DNA of 64,000 bases from Microvirga arabica (GTDB lineage Bacteria; Pseudomonadota; Alphaproteobacteria; Rhizobiales; Beijerinckiaceae). The position numbers were made by a program, and so were the translations under genes. The number at the start of each line of letters is the position of its first letter. Position 1 is the first letter of the stretch. This document shows positions 26,509 through 35,851 of the stretch, in pieces. The notes below the pieces were generated by a model, which worked only from the letters and a program-made list of their open reading frames with translations, ran no database searches and was not told the origin of the DNA. The stretch is taken from assembly GCF_016811235.1 (NCBI RefSeq), contig NZ_JAFBID010000009.1:1-64000 (forward strand), written 5' to 3'.

Positions 26509-27651
26509 GTGGCGCAGGGCACCCTGGCTCAAGGGCCGGATATGACGATCGACCGCGCAGGCGGGCAGACGACGGTGCGTCTGTCCGGCCCCTGGACGGC
26601 GCCGTATGCCCAGCGCGTGGAGGCTCTCGTCGGCGAGATCGAGGCGGAAGCCGACAGCTTCCCGGTGCTCTTCGATCTCAGCGGCGTCGAGCGGCTCGAC
26701 ACCCTCGGCGCCTGGACCCTGGACCGGACCCGCCACGAGCTGTCATCCAAGGGGCAGGCGGATTTCGCCAATGCCTCGCCGGAGCAGAAGATCCTCCTGG
26801 AGGAGGCGGCTTACCGCGATTTCGAGGACAAGCCGAAACCCCGGCATGCCCGCTCGGTCGATTTCCTCGTCGATGTGGGCCAGAGCGTGGCCGGGGCCGG
26901 CAAGGATCTCGTCGGCGGCGTTGGCTTCCTGGGCGAGCTTATCTCCGCGATGGTGCGCGTGGTCATCCATCCCCGCCGCTTCCGCGGCACGGCGGTGATC
27001 AACCAGCTGGAGCAGATCGCCTATCGCGGCGTGCCCATCATCGTGCTGATCTCGTTCCTGGTGGGCTGCATCGTGTCCCAGCAGGGCATCTTCCAGCTGA
27101 TCAAGTTCGGCGCGACGCCCTTCGTCATCGACCTGATCGGCATCCTGGTCCTGCGTGAGCTCGGCGTGCTCCTGACCTCCATCATGGTCGCGGGCCGGTC
27201 CGGCTCGGCGTTCACCGCCGAGATCGGCTCCATGAAGATGCGGGAGGAAATCGATGCCCTGCGGGTCATGGGCCTCGATCCCATCGAGGTCCTGATCGTC
27301 CCACGCATCCTGGCGCTGATCATTGGTCTGCCGCTCCTGACCTTCATAGCGTCCATCGCGGCCCTCGTGGGCGGCGGGCTGACCACCTGGGTCTATGGCG
27401 GCATCAGCCCCGACATCTTCCTGGAGCGCCTGAGAGCCGCCGTGAGCCTGAACACCTTCCTGGTCGGCCTGATCAAGGCGCCGTTCATGGCGGTGGTCAT
27501 CGGGATCATCGCGACCCTGGAAGGCATGGCGGTTGCCGGATCCGCTGAATCGCTCGGCCGCCACGTCACCTCCTCGGTGGTGAAGGCCATCTTCATGGTC
27601 ATCGTGCTCGACGGCCTTTTCGCCATGTTCTTTGCAGCAATCAATTACTGA
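26509..27651 (+). CDS. MlaE family lipid ABC transporter permease with STAS-like domain
   Basis: Inner-membrane permease of about 380 residues for retrograde phospholipid transport. Residues about 14-100 form a STAS-like domain (VLFDLSGVERLDTLGAWTLD), common in alphaproteobacterial MlaE. The membrane part has the MlaE signature LRELGVLLTSIMVAGRSGSA followed by FTAEIGSMKMREEIDALRVM. The GTG at 26509 is chosen because GAAGGGA lies just before it; an ATG at 26425 would add 28 residues. It heads the mlaE-mlaF-mlaD-lipoprotein operon. Confidence 0.9.
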   Translation: MAQGTLAQGPDMTIDRAGGQTTVRLSGPWTAPYAQRVEALVGEIEAEADSFPVLFDLSGVERLDTLGAWTLDRTRHELSSKGQADFANASPEQKILLEEAAYRDFEDKPKPRHARSVDFLVDVGQSVAGAGKDLVGGVGFLGELISAMVRVVIHPRRFRGTAVINQLEQIAYRGVPIIVLISFLVGCIVSQQGIFQLIKFGATPFVIDLIGILVLRELGVLLTSIMVAGRSGSAFTAEIGSMKMREEIDALRVMGLDPIEVLIVPRILALIIGLPLLTFIASIAALVGGGLTTWVYGGISPDIFLERLRAAVSLNTFLVGLIKAPFMAVVIGIIATLEGMAVAGSAESLGRHVTSSVVKAIFMVIVLDGLFAMFFAAINY

Positions 27652-27652
27652 C

Positions 27653-28462
27653 ATGATGCTCGAGCGCCGCCACCCCGACCTGACGAAGAACCGCGAGGTC
27701 ATCATCCGCGCCCGCAGCGTCGAGGTCGGCTTCGGAGAGCGAACCATCCTCAAAGGACTGGATCTCGACGTCTATCGCGGCGAGATCCTGGGCTTCGTCG
27801 GAGGCTCCGGCCAGGGCAAGTCGGTCCTGACCCGCGCCATCCTCGGGCTCGTTCGCAAGCGGGCCGGCACCATCGAGGTGCTGGGCCGGAACCTCGACGA
27901 GCTGTCACCGGACGAGCGCCGGCAGCTGGAACGCCATTGGGGCGTGCTGTTCCAGCAGGGCGCACTTTTCTCGGCGCTCACCGTGAAGCAGAACATTCAG
28001 GTGCCCATGCGCGAATACTTACGCCTGTCGGACCGGCTGATGGACGAGCTGGCCATGCTCAAGATCGAGATGGTGGGCCTGAACCCGGACGCCGCCGACA
28101 AGCTGCCCTCCGAGCTGTCGGGCGGCATGATCAAGCGCGCGGCCCTGGCGCGGGCGCTGGCCCTCGACCCGGAAATCGTCTTCCTCGACGAGCCGACCTC
28201 CGGCCTCGACCCGATCGGGGCCGGCGAGTTCGACGACCTGATTGCGACGTTACAGCGGACTTTAGGCCTGACCGTATTCATGGTAACCCATGATCTGGAC
28301 AGCCTTTACTCGGTCTGCGACCGGATAGCGGCTTTGGGCGAGGGAAAAATTCTCGCGGAGGGTCCCATCGAGGCGATGCTGGCCTCTGACCATCCGTGGC
28401 TTCGCTCTTATTTTCATGGGAAACGGGCACGCGCGGTCATGGCCGGCGACGCTCAAGGGTAA
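27653..28462 (+). CDS. MlaF family lipid ABC transporter ATP-binding protein
   Basis: ATPase of 269 residues. Walker A is GGSGQGKS (residues 50-57), the signature LSGGMIKRAALARA, and Walker B VFLDEPTSGLDP. The GGMIKR form of the signature is typical of MlaF. The C-terminus carries a helical extension. The ATGATG at 27653 starts one base after the mlaE stop. The product pairs with MlaE in the inner membrane. Confidence 0.94.
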   Translation: MMLERRHPDLTKNREVIIRARSVEVGFGERTILKGLDLDVYRGEILGFVGGSGQGKSVLTRAILGLVRKRAGTIEVLGRNLDELSPDERRQLERHWGVLFQQGALFSALTVKQNIQVPMREYLRLSDRLMDELAMLKIEMVGLNPDAADKLPSELSGGMIKRAALARALALDPEIVFLDEPTSGLDPIGAGEFDDLIATLQRTLGLTVFMVTHDLDSLYSVCDRIAALGEGKILAEGPIEAMLASDHPWLRSYFHGKRARAVMAGDAQG

Positions 28463-28464
28463 CG

Positions 28465-30042
28465 ATGGAAACGCGTGCAAACTACGCCTTGATCGGCCTC
28501 TTCACCCTGGCGGTGATCGCAGCCGCCTTCGGCTTCGTCTACTGGTTCTCCGGTGGCGAGCGGGGGCAGGCGCGCCAGACGATCCGCATCGTGTTTTCCG
28601 GATCGGTTTCGGGCCTTTCGCAGGGCTCGAGCGTGTCCTTTAACGGTCTGCGCGTCGGTGAGGTGTCGAGCCTTGAGCTTCTGCCGGAGGATCCGCGCCG
28701 GGTCGTGGCCATCGCGTCGGTCAACAGCAGCACGCCGATCCGGGCCGACACCCGCGCCCGCCTGGAATACCAGGGCCTGACCGGCGTCGCGAATGTGGGC
28801 CTCACCGGCGGCGAGGCCGGCGCGCCCCCGCTGGTCGCCGGTCCCGGCCAGCCCATGCCGACGATCTTCGCCGACCGATCCGACTTCCAGGACCTCATCG
28901 AGAGCGCCCGCAACATTGCCCGCCGGGCCGACGATGTGCTGGAGCGGGTCGGGCGCGTTGTCACCGACAACGAAGCCTCGATCAGCCGCACCATCCAGAA
29001 CGTGGAGCGCTTCTCCCAGGCCCTGGGCGAGAACGCCGAGGGCATCGACCGCTTCCTGGCCCAGGTGGGGCAGGCGGCCGAGAAGGTTGGTCCCCTGGCC
29101 GAGAAGCTTGAGACCCTCGCCACCAACGTGGACACGGTCGTGCGCGCGGTCGATCCGCAGCGCGTGACGCGCATCGTCGAGAACGTGGAAGGCTTCACCC
29201 AGGCCCTGGGCGAAAGCCGCCAGGCAGTCGAGAACACCCTGCGCAACGCCGACAGCCTCGTGGCTCGACTCAACGAGACTGCGCCGAAGCTCGACAGCGC
29301 CGTGGGCGACATTGCGAACATTGCGGATGCCATCGATCCGGCCAAGATCGGCCGCACCGTCGACAAGGTGGAGGAAGTCGCCAGCTCCATCGACGGGCAG
29401 CGCGTCTCCCGGATCGTCGAGAACACGGACAACTTCACCCGGGCTCTTGGCGAAAACCGCGAGACGATCAACAACGCCCTCCGGGATGCCGCAAGCCTGA
29501 TCGCGTCCCTCAATGTCACCGCGCCCAAGCTGGACAGGGCCGTGAGCGAGATCGCCGAGCTCGCCCAGGCCGTCGATCCGGCCAAGGTTGGCCGCACGGT
29601 CGACAACATCGACACCTTCACCCAGACCCTGAGCCGCCGCAGCCCCGACGTGGACAAGGCGATCCAGGAGGCACGCTCGATTACCGAGAAGCTGAACAAG
29701 TCGGCGGATCGCATCGACGGCGTCCTGGCTGGAGCAGAGAAGTTCCTCGGCTCGGCCTCCGGCGAAGCGGGCAAGGGAGCCTTCGACGAAATCCGTGCCG
29801 CTGCTGTTTCCGTGCGGGAGCTTGCCAACGACCTCAACTCCCGGACCGAAGGCATCCAGGGGGTGCTGTCCGGCGTGGGCCGCTTCACGGATTCGGGCCT
29901 GCGGGAATATGAGGCCCTGGCCGTCGAGGGGCGCAAGACCCTTGGTGATATCAGTCGGGCGGTGCGCAGCATCGAACGTAATCCACAGCAGTTTCTTTTC
30001 GGTGGCCGTTCGAACCTCCCCGAGTACAATGGACGCCGTTAA
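28465..30042 (+). CDS. MlaD family MCE-domain lipid transporter subunit with tandem repeats
   Basis: Membrane-anchored MCE protein of 525 residues. The N-terminal anchor is YALIGLFTLAVIAAAFGFVY. The MCE domain spans about 35-120 (VSGLSQGSSVSFNGLRVGEV). The rest is a long helical region. Within it an 80-residue unit is repeated: residues 229-308 and 309-388 line up (IVEN-x-x-x-FT-x-ALGE, TAPKLD, DPAK-x-GRTVD), and the DNA repeat is exactly 240 bases apart. The operon position identifies it as the MlaD-like subunit that shuttles lipid across the periplasm. Confidence 0.92.
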   Translation: METRANYALIGLFTLAVIAAAFGFVYWFSGGERGQARQTIRIVFSGSVSGLSQGSSVSFNGLRVGEVSSLELLPEDPRRVVAIASVNSSTPIRADTRARLEYQGLTGVANVGLTGGEAGAPPLVAGPGQPMPTIFADRSDFQDLIESARNIARRADDVLERVGRVVTDNEASISRTIQNVERFSQALGENAEGIDRFLAQVGQAAEKVGPLAEKLETLATNVDTVVRAVDPQRVTRIVENVEGFTQALGESRQAVENTLRNADSLVARLNETAPKLDSAVGDIANIADAIDPAKIGRTVDKVEEVASSIDGQRVSRIVENTDNFTRALGENRETINNALRDAASLIASLNVTAPKLDRAVSEIAELAQAVDPAKVGRTVDNIDTFTQTLSRRSPDVDKAIQEARSITEKLNKSADRIDGVLAGAEKFLGSASGEAGKGAFDEIRAAAVSVRELANDLNSRTEGIQGVLSGVGRFTDSGLREYEALAVEGRKTLGDISRAVRSIERNPQQFLFGGRSNLPEYNGRR

Positions 30043-30051
30043 GTAACCAGT

Positions 30052-30726
30052 ATGCGTGGATCCTCCGTGGTAACTCCCCAGACTGATCGAGCCTGCCTGC
30101 TCCGGCGCCTTGCCCCGGTAGTGTTCCTGGCTGCCCTGACGGGTGCCTGCTCGTCGGGACCTGCGCCCGCCACCTTCGACCTCTCGGCGCCGTCCGCCCG
30201 AATCCGGGGGGCATCCGGCGTCCAGGTTCTGGTGAACGAGCCAGCGGCCCTGCAGCAGCTCTCGACCCAGCAGATCCTGGTGAAGGATGCCAGCGGCTCC
30301 GTGTCGTTCATCGGAGGAGGGCAGTGGGCCGACAACCTGCCCCGCCTGGTTCAAACCCGCCTGATCAACACCTTCGAGAATGCCTCCCAGATCCGGGGCG
30401 TCTCCCGCCCAAGCAGCGGTGCGGTGGCCGACGTCCAACTCGTGTCCGAGCTTCGGCGCTTCGAGATCTCAACCCCGGACAATCAGGCGGTCGCCGAGAT
30501 TTCCGTGAAGATCGTCAGCGACCGGGACGGCCGCATCGTCAATGGCCGGATCTTCCGCGCCAGCATTCCGGCCAGTGCCGTCGACGCCCCGAACGCGGCC
30601 CGCGCCCTCGATGAGGCGCTGTCCGTGGTCATGCTCGACATCGTCCGCTGGGTCAGCGGCAGCCAGCTGCCGCGCCGCGAAGATCCGGGTACCGCTGCGG
30701 CGGGTGAAGACCGGGCGCCGGCTTAG
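30052..30726 (+). CDS. PqiC-like ABC transport auxiliary lipoprotein
   Basis: Lipoprotein of 224 residues. The lipobox LTGACSS places the lipidated Cys at residue 34. The rest matches the ABC_trans_aux (PqiC/DUF330) family: ATFDLSAPSA at the start, VQVLVNEPAAL, and GGQWADNLPRLVQTRLINTF in the middle. It should sit in the outer membrane and help the Mla-type complex receive or deliver lipids. It lies 9 bases after the mlaD-like stop and is the last gene of the operon. Confidence 0.88.
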   Translation: MRGSSVVTPQTDRACLLRRLAPVVFLAALTGACSSGPAPATFDLSAPSARIRGASGVQVLVNEPAALQQLSTQQILVKDASGSVSFIGGGQWADNLPRLVQTRLINTFENASQIRGVSRPSSGAVADVQLVSELRRFEISTPDNQAVAEISVKIVSDRDGRIVNGRIFRASIPASAVDAPNAARALDEALSVVMLDIVRWVSGSQLPRREDPGTAAAGEDRAPA

Positions 30727-30764
30727 AAGAGCCGATTAATTCACCACATTCAGCTTGAGTAGAT

Positions 30765-30852
30765 CGTCATGCCCAGGCTTGTCCCGGGTATCCACGTTTT
30801 ATGGCGCAATGGTTCAAAGACGTGGATGGCTGCAACGAGTGCGGCCATGACG
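30765..30852. repeat. Intergenic inverted repeat element A
   Basis: An 88-base imperfect palindrome with CGTCATG at the left end and CATGACG at the right; the inner arms ATCCACG and CGTGGAT also pair. It lies between the Mla operon and gpr, directly before element B. The terminal CGTCATGCCC...CTTGTCCCGG form is common between genes in this bacterial order. Confidence 0.6.
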
Positions 30853-30858
30853 GTGCAG

Positions 30859-30959
30859 GTGTCATCCCCGGCGAGCGGAGCGAGGGAAGGGGATCCACTC
30901 ACGCGCTCGGTGCTATGGATTCCCTTCCCCTCCGCTGACGCTCCGGCCGGGAATGACAC
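30859..30959. repeat. Intergenic inverted repeat element B
   Basis: A 101-base imperfect palindrome. GTGTCAT at 30859-30865 pairs with ATGACAC at 30953-30959, and the inner GGGGATCCA and TGGATTCCC pair. It adjoins element A and fills most of the 310-base gap 30727-31036, which otherwise holds only a terminator. Confidence 0.6.
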
Positions 30960-30984
30960 TGTGGATTAGGCAGCACCACCAACA

Positions 30985-31011
30985 AAAAACGCAGCCCGGG
31001 GCCGCGTTTTT
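30985..31011. terminator. Bidirectional terminator between the Mla operon and gpr
   Basis: AAAAACGC (30985-30992) pairs with GCGTTTTT (31004-31011) across a GC-rich loop that can pair further. The T-runs serve both strands. It lies 26 bases past the gpr stop and after the Mla operon. Confidence 0.75.
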
Positions 31012-31036
31012 CGCACTCAATCGAGACTAGACCCGC

Positions 31037-34000
31037 TCAGTCGAACCGGCCGCTCGCATGGGCCAGCATGGTGTAGACCTTGCCGGTCTCCGAGGTGAGA
31101 TAAGTCTTCGTCAGCATGGAGTCGCGGTCGTCGCGGGAGACCTCCGCCAGCAGGCGCTCGAACTCCTCCACGTAGCGGTCCACCGTCTGCCGGAACTCGT
31201 CGTCACGGCCGTACTTGCGGCGGATCTCCTCGAAGGTCTGCTGACCCTGCAGGGTGTAGAGCCGGCGGGTGAACACGTTGCTCTCGCCGCGGCGGTAGCG
31301 GTCCCACAGCTCCACGGCCGCGTCGTGGTCGATCATGCGGGCGATGTCGACCGAGATCGAGTCCAGCGACTCGAGGCTGTTGGTGCGGGCGCGGTCGGGA
31401 CGGCCTGCAGGGCTGCGGGCCGGCTCCACCGCATCCTCGCGGGAGGCCCGGTTCAGGAGATCCGATAGCCAGCCGCCACGGGCACCGGCCTCAGGGGCGG
31501 GGGCCTCCTGACGACGGGAAGCCGGACGCTCGACCGCGGGCTGAACCTGGCGCACGGGCGCAGGGGCCGGAGCGGGCGCAGGCTTCGGTTCCGCCTGACG
31601 CGCCACCGGTGCCGGAGCAGGGGCGGGCGCCGGGGCAGGAGCCGGGGTCTGGGCAATCCGCTGCTCGACCGCGGCGGCGACCGCCGCCATGGTCGCGGCA
31701 ACCGGGGTCTCGTTGACGGCCGCCTTGCGCGGCTGGGCCGCGGGAGCCGCGTCGACGAGGCGGTTGGAGCGCGACACGAGGGCCGACAGCTCGTTCAAAG
31801 CCTTGATCTGGTCGGCCACGACACGGCGCATGTTGGCGGTCGTTTCCTGGGTCTCCTGCGGCAGCTCGACGACGCCGCGGCGGAGTTCAGCCCGAGTGGC
31901 CTCCAGCTCACGCTGGATGTTGCCGGTCATGCCGCGCAGCTCGCCCATGGCATCGCGGAACTTCGCGATGGCGTTGCTCAGGGCCTCAGCCATCTCGGCG
32001 GTGGCCTGCTCGTAGCTGGCGCGCAGGGCCTCTGCTGTCCGCTCGCTCTCCTGGCCCGTGGTGGCCCGAATACGCTCGAACTGCTCGCCGATAGCGGCCG
32101 TGGTGGTGTCGGCTGCCGACGACAGGACCGAGCCGATCTGGCGCGCCTTGGCCTCGGCGTTCTGGAGGGAGCCCTCCAGGAGGGTGGTGAAGGACCGCGT
32201 GACGGACTCGAGATCCTGCGAGCGCTCGCCGATCCGGGTCAGGAGCTCGTCCAGGGCCTGCTGGCGGCTGGAGAGCGCCTCGTTCATGCGAGCCTCGACG
32301 CTCTCCAAGGCAGCGGCCGCCTCGGTGAGGGTGCGCATCTGCTCGGTGGTCGTGCTGGTGAGAGCCTGTCCGCGCTCTTCGAGGCTGCGGGCCAGCTCCA
32401 GAGCCTGCTGGATGGCGCCGGACGACACGTTGCGCAGTTCGTCGACCTGCTCGGCGACCTGGTCGGAGGCGCGGCCGGTCTGGGTGGCGATCTCCGACAG
32501 GAGCGTCTCGATGTGCTGGACACGTCCGGCGAGCCCGTCCTCGACAGCCCCGAGATTGCTGCTGGCGGACACCGCCACCTGCTGGAGCATGCGGTTGGCG
32601 TCGGTCAGGCGGCCGAGCACGTCGGTGAGTTCGCCGCGCAGGCGCTCGTTGGCGCCGGTGAGGGCCTCCACCGTCTGCTCGGTTCCCTCGTTGATGGACG
32701 CGCGCACGGCCTCCGTCGACTGCAGATAGGAGGCGGTGAGCTCCATCGTGCGCTCCTGGAGCGACGAGAGGAGGGTGGTGCTGCGGTCCTGCAGGCTCTC
32801 GATGACGGCGTTGCTGCGCTCCTCGAGGCTGAGCAGGGTCGTATCGCTGATGGACGCGACCTCGCGGCCGATGACCTCGCCACGGCTGCCTAGAGCCTCC
32901 ACGAGCGAGGCGCCCTGGGTGTCGAAGATCGAGCGGATCTCGCCGATGCGGCCCGTGAGGGAGCCGAGAATGGCTTGGCCGCGCTCGTCGATGGCCTCGG
33001 CCGCGCCGGTCAGGCGGTTGACTACGCTGTCTTCGAGCATCGTGACGCTCTGGTTGAGAGCGGCAGCGAGCTCCTCGGTGCGGCTGCCCAGCGTCGCGGC
33101 GATCTCTTCCGCGCGGCTGCCCAGGGTCTGGTTGATCTCGAAGGCACGGGTGCCGAGGGTCTCGGCGATCTCGTCTGCACGGCTGCCCAGAACCTCGTCG
33201 ATCGAGGCGATGCGGCTGTCGAGGGAGAGGCCGATCTGCTCGGCCTTGGACGACAGGGTATCGGCGATGGCGTTGGTCTTGGCAGTGATCGCTTGGCTGA
33301 TCTCGTCCACGCGGGCCTGCAGGGCCGTGGCCACGTCGCGGCCGCCTTCGGCCATGACGCGGGCCATCTCGCCGGTGCGCACCACGAGGGCCTCGTTGAG
33401 GGCCGTGGAGCGGGCGCCGAGCACGCTGTCGACCCGCCCGACGATGGTGTCGAAGTTGGCCGTGATCTCGGTGGAGCGGCGAGAGGCATGCTCCTCAAGG
33501 GCCGAAAGTTGCGTCTCGATGGCGGTGGTCGCCTCGCGGGCACGCTCGGTGAAGGACTCGGCCACGGTGCGGCCCTGCACGGTGATCAGGCGGTCCATCT
33601 CTTCGAGGCGGCCGGTGATCGTCTCCGTCATGCTGCCCACATCGCGGGAGATGCGCTCGGCCACCTCGCTGCCGCGGGTGGTGACGTCCTCCAGGGCCGT
33701 GAGGCGGGCCACAAGGGTCTCTTCCATCTCGCGGGTGCGGGTGTCGACGGTCGTGGACAGGGTTTCGGCAGTGCGGTTGAGGGCCTCGTTGACGCGCGAG
33801 CCCTGGCTGGCGATGGCGAGCACGATCTCCTTGGCCGTATTGGCGAGGCGGGTCTGCGCGCCCTCGGTATGGAGGGAGAGGGTGTCGGAGAATTCCTGAC
33901 CACGGGTCTCGAACGCGGAGCGGAATTCCTCGACCTGAGAGCCCATGAGGGTGGACAGGCGCTCGCCGGCCTGGGTGAGGCTGGTCTCGAGGGCCTGGCC

Positions 34001-35851
34001 CTGAACGGTGACGGATTCGCTGACGCGCAGGCTGGCGGTTTCAAGCCGGCTGGCGAGATCCTCGACACGGGTGCCGATGGACTCGTCGGCAAGGCGCACG
34101 GCGCTCTCCAGGTGCTCGCGCACCTCGGTGCCGCGCTGGCTGATCTCGCGGGTGACGTCGCCCGCCGTAGCGGCCAGGCTCTCGCGGAACTCATTGCCGC
34201 GCAGCACGATCTCGTCGACGACGCCGGTCCCGGTGCTGGCGAGCTGCTCGCGCAGGGAGCCGCCGCGGGTGGCAAGCTCTTCGATGAGCGAGGAGGCCGT
34301 GAGGGCGAACTCCTCACGCACGGTGCTGCTGCTGGTGGTGAGGGCCTCAACCAGGGTGGCTCCGGTCTCGGAGAGCTGCTCGCGCATCTGCGTGCCGCGG
34401 GTCACGATCTCCTCGCTCACGGAAGTGCCGGCTGCCGCGATCTGGTCGCGCATCTCGGCCGTGCGAGCGGAGATGTCGTCGGCGATCACGCCGCCGGTGG
34501 CCGCGAGCTTCTCGGTGATCTCGGCGCCGCGCTGGGCGAAGCTGTCTTCCAGGGTGCGGGCCGTCTGCTCGAAGGCCTCGCGCACATCGTTGCCCTGCTG
34601 GGCGAGGGCGTCGATCACGCCGCGTCCGGTCTCGGCCAGAGTGCGGGTGACCTGGCTCGCGCCTTCCTGCAGGTGGCGGGTCAGGAGGTCGCCGGTGCGC
34701 TCGAAGGCGCCGGTGATGTCCTGGGCCTTGCTCTCGAGGGCGGTTGTGATGGTGACGCCCACCTCCGAGATGCCGTTCTTGATCTCGTCGCTGGAACCCG
34801 CCAGGCGATCGACCAGCTCGACGCCGCGGCTGGCCATCTCTTCGACGACGCGCTCGCCGGCGCGGCCCAAGGCCTGGGTGATGTGGTCGCCCTGCTTCTC
34901 AAGCGAGGCGGTGACCTTGTCGCCTGCGCCGCTCACGGCGGATACGACACGCTCGCTGGCACCGTCGAGATCCTGGATCAGGTTCTGGTGCACGCCGGTG
35001 ATCGAGCCACGCACGCGCTCCGCGTTCGACACGATGGCCTCGCGCTGCGCCACGAGCTCGTCGATGAGCGAGCGGATGCGGATCTCGTTGTCGGAATAGG
35101 CGCGCTCCAGGGTGGAAATTTCGCTGCGAACGAGGGTCTCGAGTTCGCCGGCGCGGGCGAGCGCCCGCTCGACGCCGTCGCCCACGGCCGCCACTTCACG
35201 GCGCACGGCCTGCGAGACGGAGAGGACCGCGTCGGTGGAGAAGTTCTCGGGCTGGGCCAAGCGTGCGGCCACTTCGCCGACCGCGCGGGCCACCAGCTTC
35301 ATCTCCTGCGAGCGCACGGTGAGCATGGCGGCAATGAAGAACAGGAAGATCGGCCCGACGAGACCCACGGCGCCGAGCGCCAGCTGGGACGTGGAGAACG
35401 TGGCGAGCAGCTGCTCGGGCGTGGTGATGCCCTGGGTATAGACGAGGGCGCCGATGCCGCCGAGCCAGAGCAGGGACAGAAGCGCGGCCATCCAGTAGGC
35501 CCGGCGGGAAGGGCGAACCTGAAGCGCCTGCAGCATCACGCCGACATTCTGGCGGTCGTCGTTGGCCACGGCATTCCGGTCGGGGGCGATGAAACTGGAG
35601 CGGGCCATGTCGTCGAGCCGCGGGTCGTGGTCGTCGGCATGCGCGGAAAGGGAGTCGGAGCCAAGCCCGAAGGGGCCCCTGGTGAAGTCGTGATCGTCGA
35701 TATCCGGCAGCTTGGGCTCATCGCCGAAGGGCTTGTCCCCCGGCCGGGACGGGGTGTGGATCACGAAAGTCTCTTCGAGGTTGAGTGCCTGCTCCACAGC
35801 CGTCAGGGCTGCTTCAGCCGGGTCCTTCATCTTCTTGTTCTCGGTCGCCAT
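31037..35851 (-). CDS. gpr: Growth Pole Ring protein-like, large membrane-anchored coiled-coil protein
   Basis: A 1604-residue protein. Residues 1-115 are acidic and disordered, and two membrane helices lie at about 119-138 and 157-179. Residues 190 to about 1330 form an unbroken amphipathic helical region with short degenerate repeats of the apolipoprotein A1/A4/E type, free of Pro and Cys. Residues about 1395-1480 are Ala/Pro-rich, and the last 110 residues form a compact conserved end (EVSRDDRDSMLTKTYL). This layout matches the Agrobacterium Growth Pole Ring protein (RgsE in Sinorhizobium), essential for polar growth, though that protein is longer, about 2100 residues. The assignment rests on architecture. 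Confidence 0.78.
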   Translation of the reverse strand: MATENKKMKDPAEAALTAVEQALNLEETFVIHTPSRPGDKPFGDEPKLPDIDDHDFTRGPFGLGSDSLSAHADDHDPRLDDMARSSFIAPDRNAVANDDRQNVGVMLQALQVRPSRRAYWMAALLSLLWLGGIGALVYTQGITTPEQLLATFSTSQLALGAVGLVGPIFLFFIAAMLTVRSQEMKLVARAVGEVAARLAQPENFSTDAVLSVSQAVRREVAAVGDGVERALARAGELETLVRSEISTLERAYSDNEIRIRSLIDELVAQREAIVSNAERVRGSITGVHQNLIQDLDGASERVVSAVSGAGDKVTASLEKQGDHITQALGRAGERVVEEMASRGVELVDRLAGSSDEIKNGISEVGVTITTALESKAQDITGAFERTGDLLTRHLQEGASQVTRTLAETGRGVIDALAQQGNDVREAFEQTARTLEDSFAQRGAEITEKLAATGGVIADDISARTAEMRDQIAAAGTSVSEEIVTRGTQMREQLSETGATLVEALTTSSSTVREEFALTASSLIEELATRGGSLREQLASTGTGVVDEIVLRGNEFRESLAATAGDVTREISQRGTEVREHLESAVRLADESIGTRVEDLASRLETASLRVSESVTVQGQALETSLTQAGERLSTLMGSQVEEFRSAFETRGQEFSDTLSLHTEGAQTRLANTAKEIVLAIASQGSRVNEALNRTAETLSTTVDTRTREMEETLVARLTALEDVTTRGSEVAERISRDVGSMTETITGRLEEMDRLITVQGRTVAESFTERAREATTAIETQLSALEEHASRRSTEITANFDTIVGRVDSVLGARSTALNEALVVRTGEMARVMAEGGRDVATALQARVDEISQAITAKTNAIADTLSSKAEQIGLSLDSRIASIDEVLGSRADEIAETLGTRAFEINQTLGSRAEEIAATLGSRTEELAAALNQSVTMLEDSVVNRLTGAAEAIDERGQAILGSLTGRIGEIRSIFDTQGASLVEALGSRGEVIGREVASISDTTLLSLEERSNAVIESLQDRSTTLLSSLQERTMELTASYLQSTEAVRASINEGTEQTVEALTGANERLRGELTDVLGRLTDANRMLQQVAVSASSNLGAVEDGLAGRVQHIETLLSEIATQTGRASDQVAEQVDELRNVSSGAIQQALELARSLEERGQALTSTTTEQMRTLTEAAAALESVEARMNEALSSRQQALDELLTRIGERSQDLESVTRSFTTLLEGSLQNAEAKARQIGSVLSSAADTTTAAIGEQFERIRATTGQESERTAEALRASYEQATAEMAEALSNAIAKFRDAMGELRGMTGNIQRELEATRAELRRGVVELPQETQETTANMRRVVADQIKALNELSALVSRSNRLVDAAPAAQPRKAAVNETPVAATMAAVAAAVEQRIAQTPAPAPAPAPAPAPVARQAEPKPAPAPAPAPVRQVQPAVERPASRRQEAPAPEAGARGGWLSDLLNRASREDAVEPARSPAGRPDRARTNSLESLDSISVDIARMIDHDAAVELWDRYRRGESNVFTRRLYTLQGQQTFEEIRRKYGRDDEFRQTVDRYVEEFERLLAEVSRDDRDSMLTKTYLTSETGKVYTMLAHASGRFD

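Noticed and set aside
28453..30438. A 661-residue open frame on the minus strand opposite the MlaD-like gene
   Set aside because: It is the reverse of a real gene with clear MCE features, and arises from strong GC bias at third codon positions.
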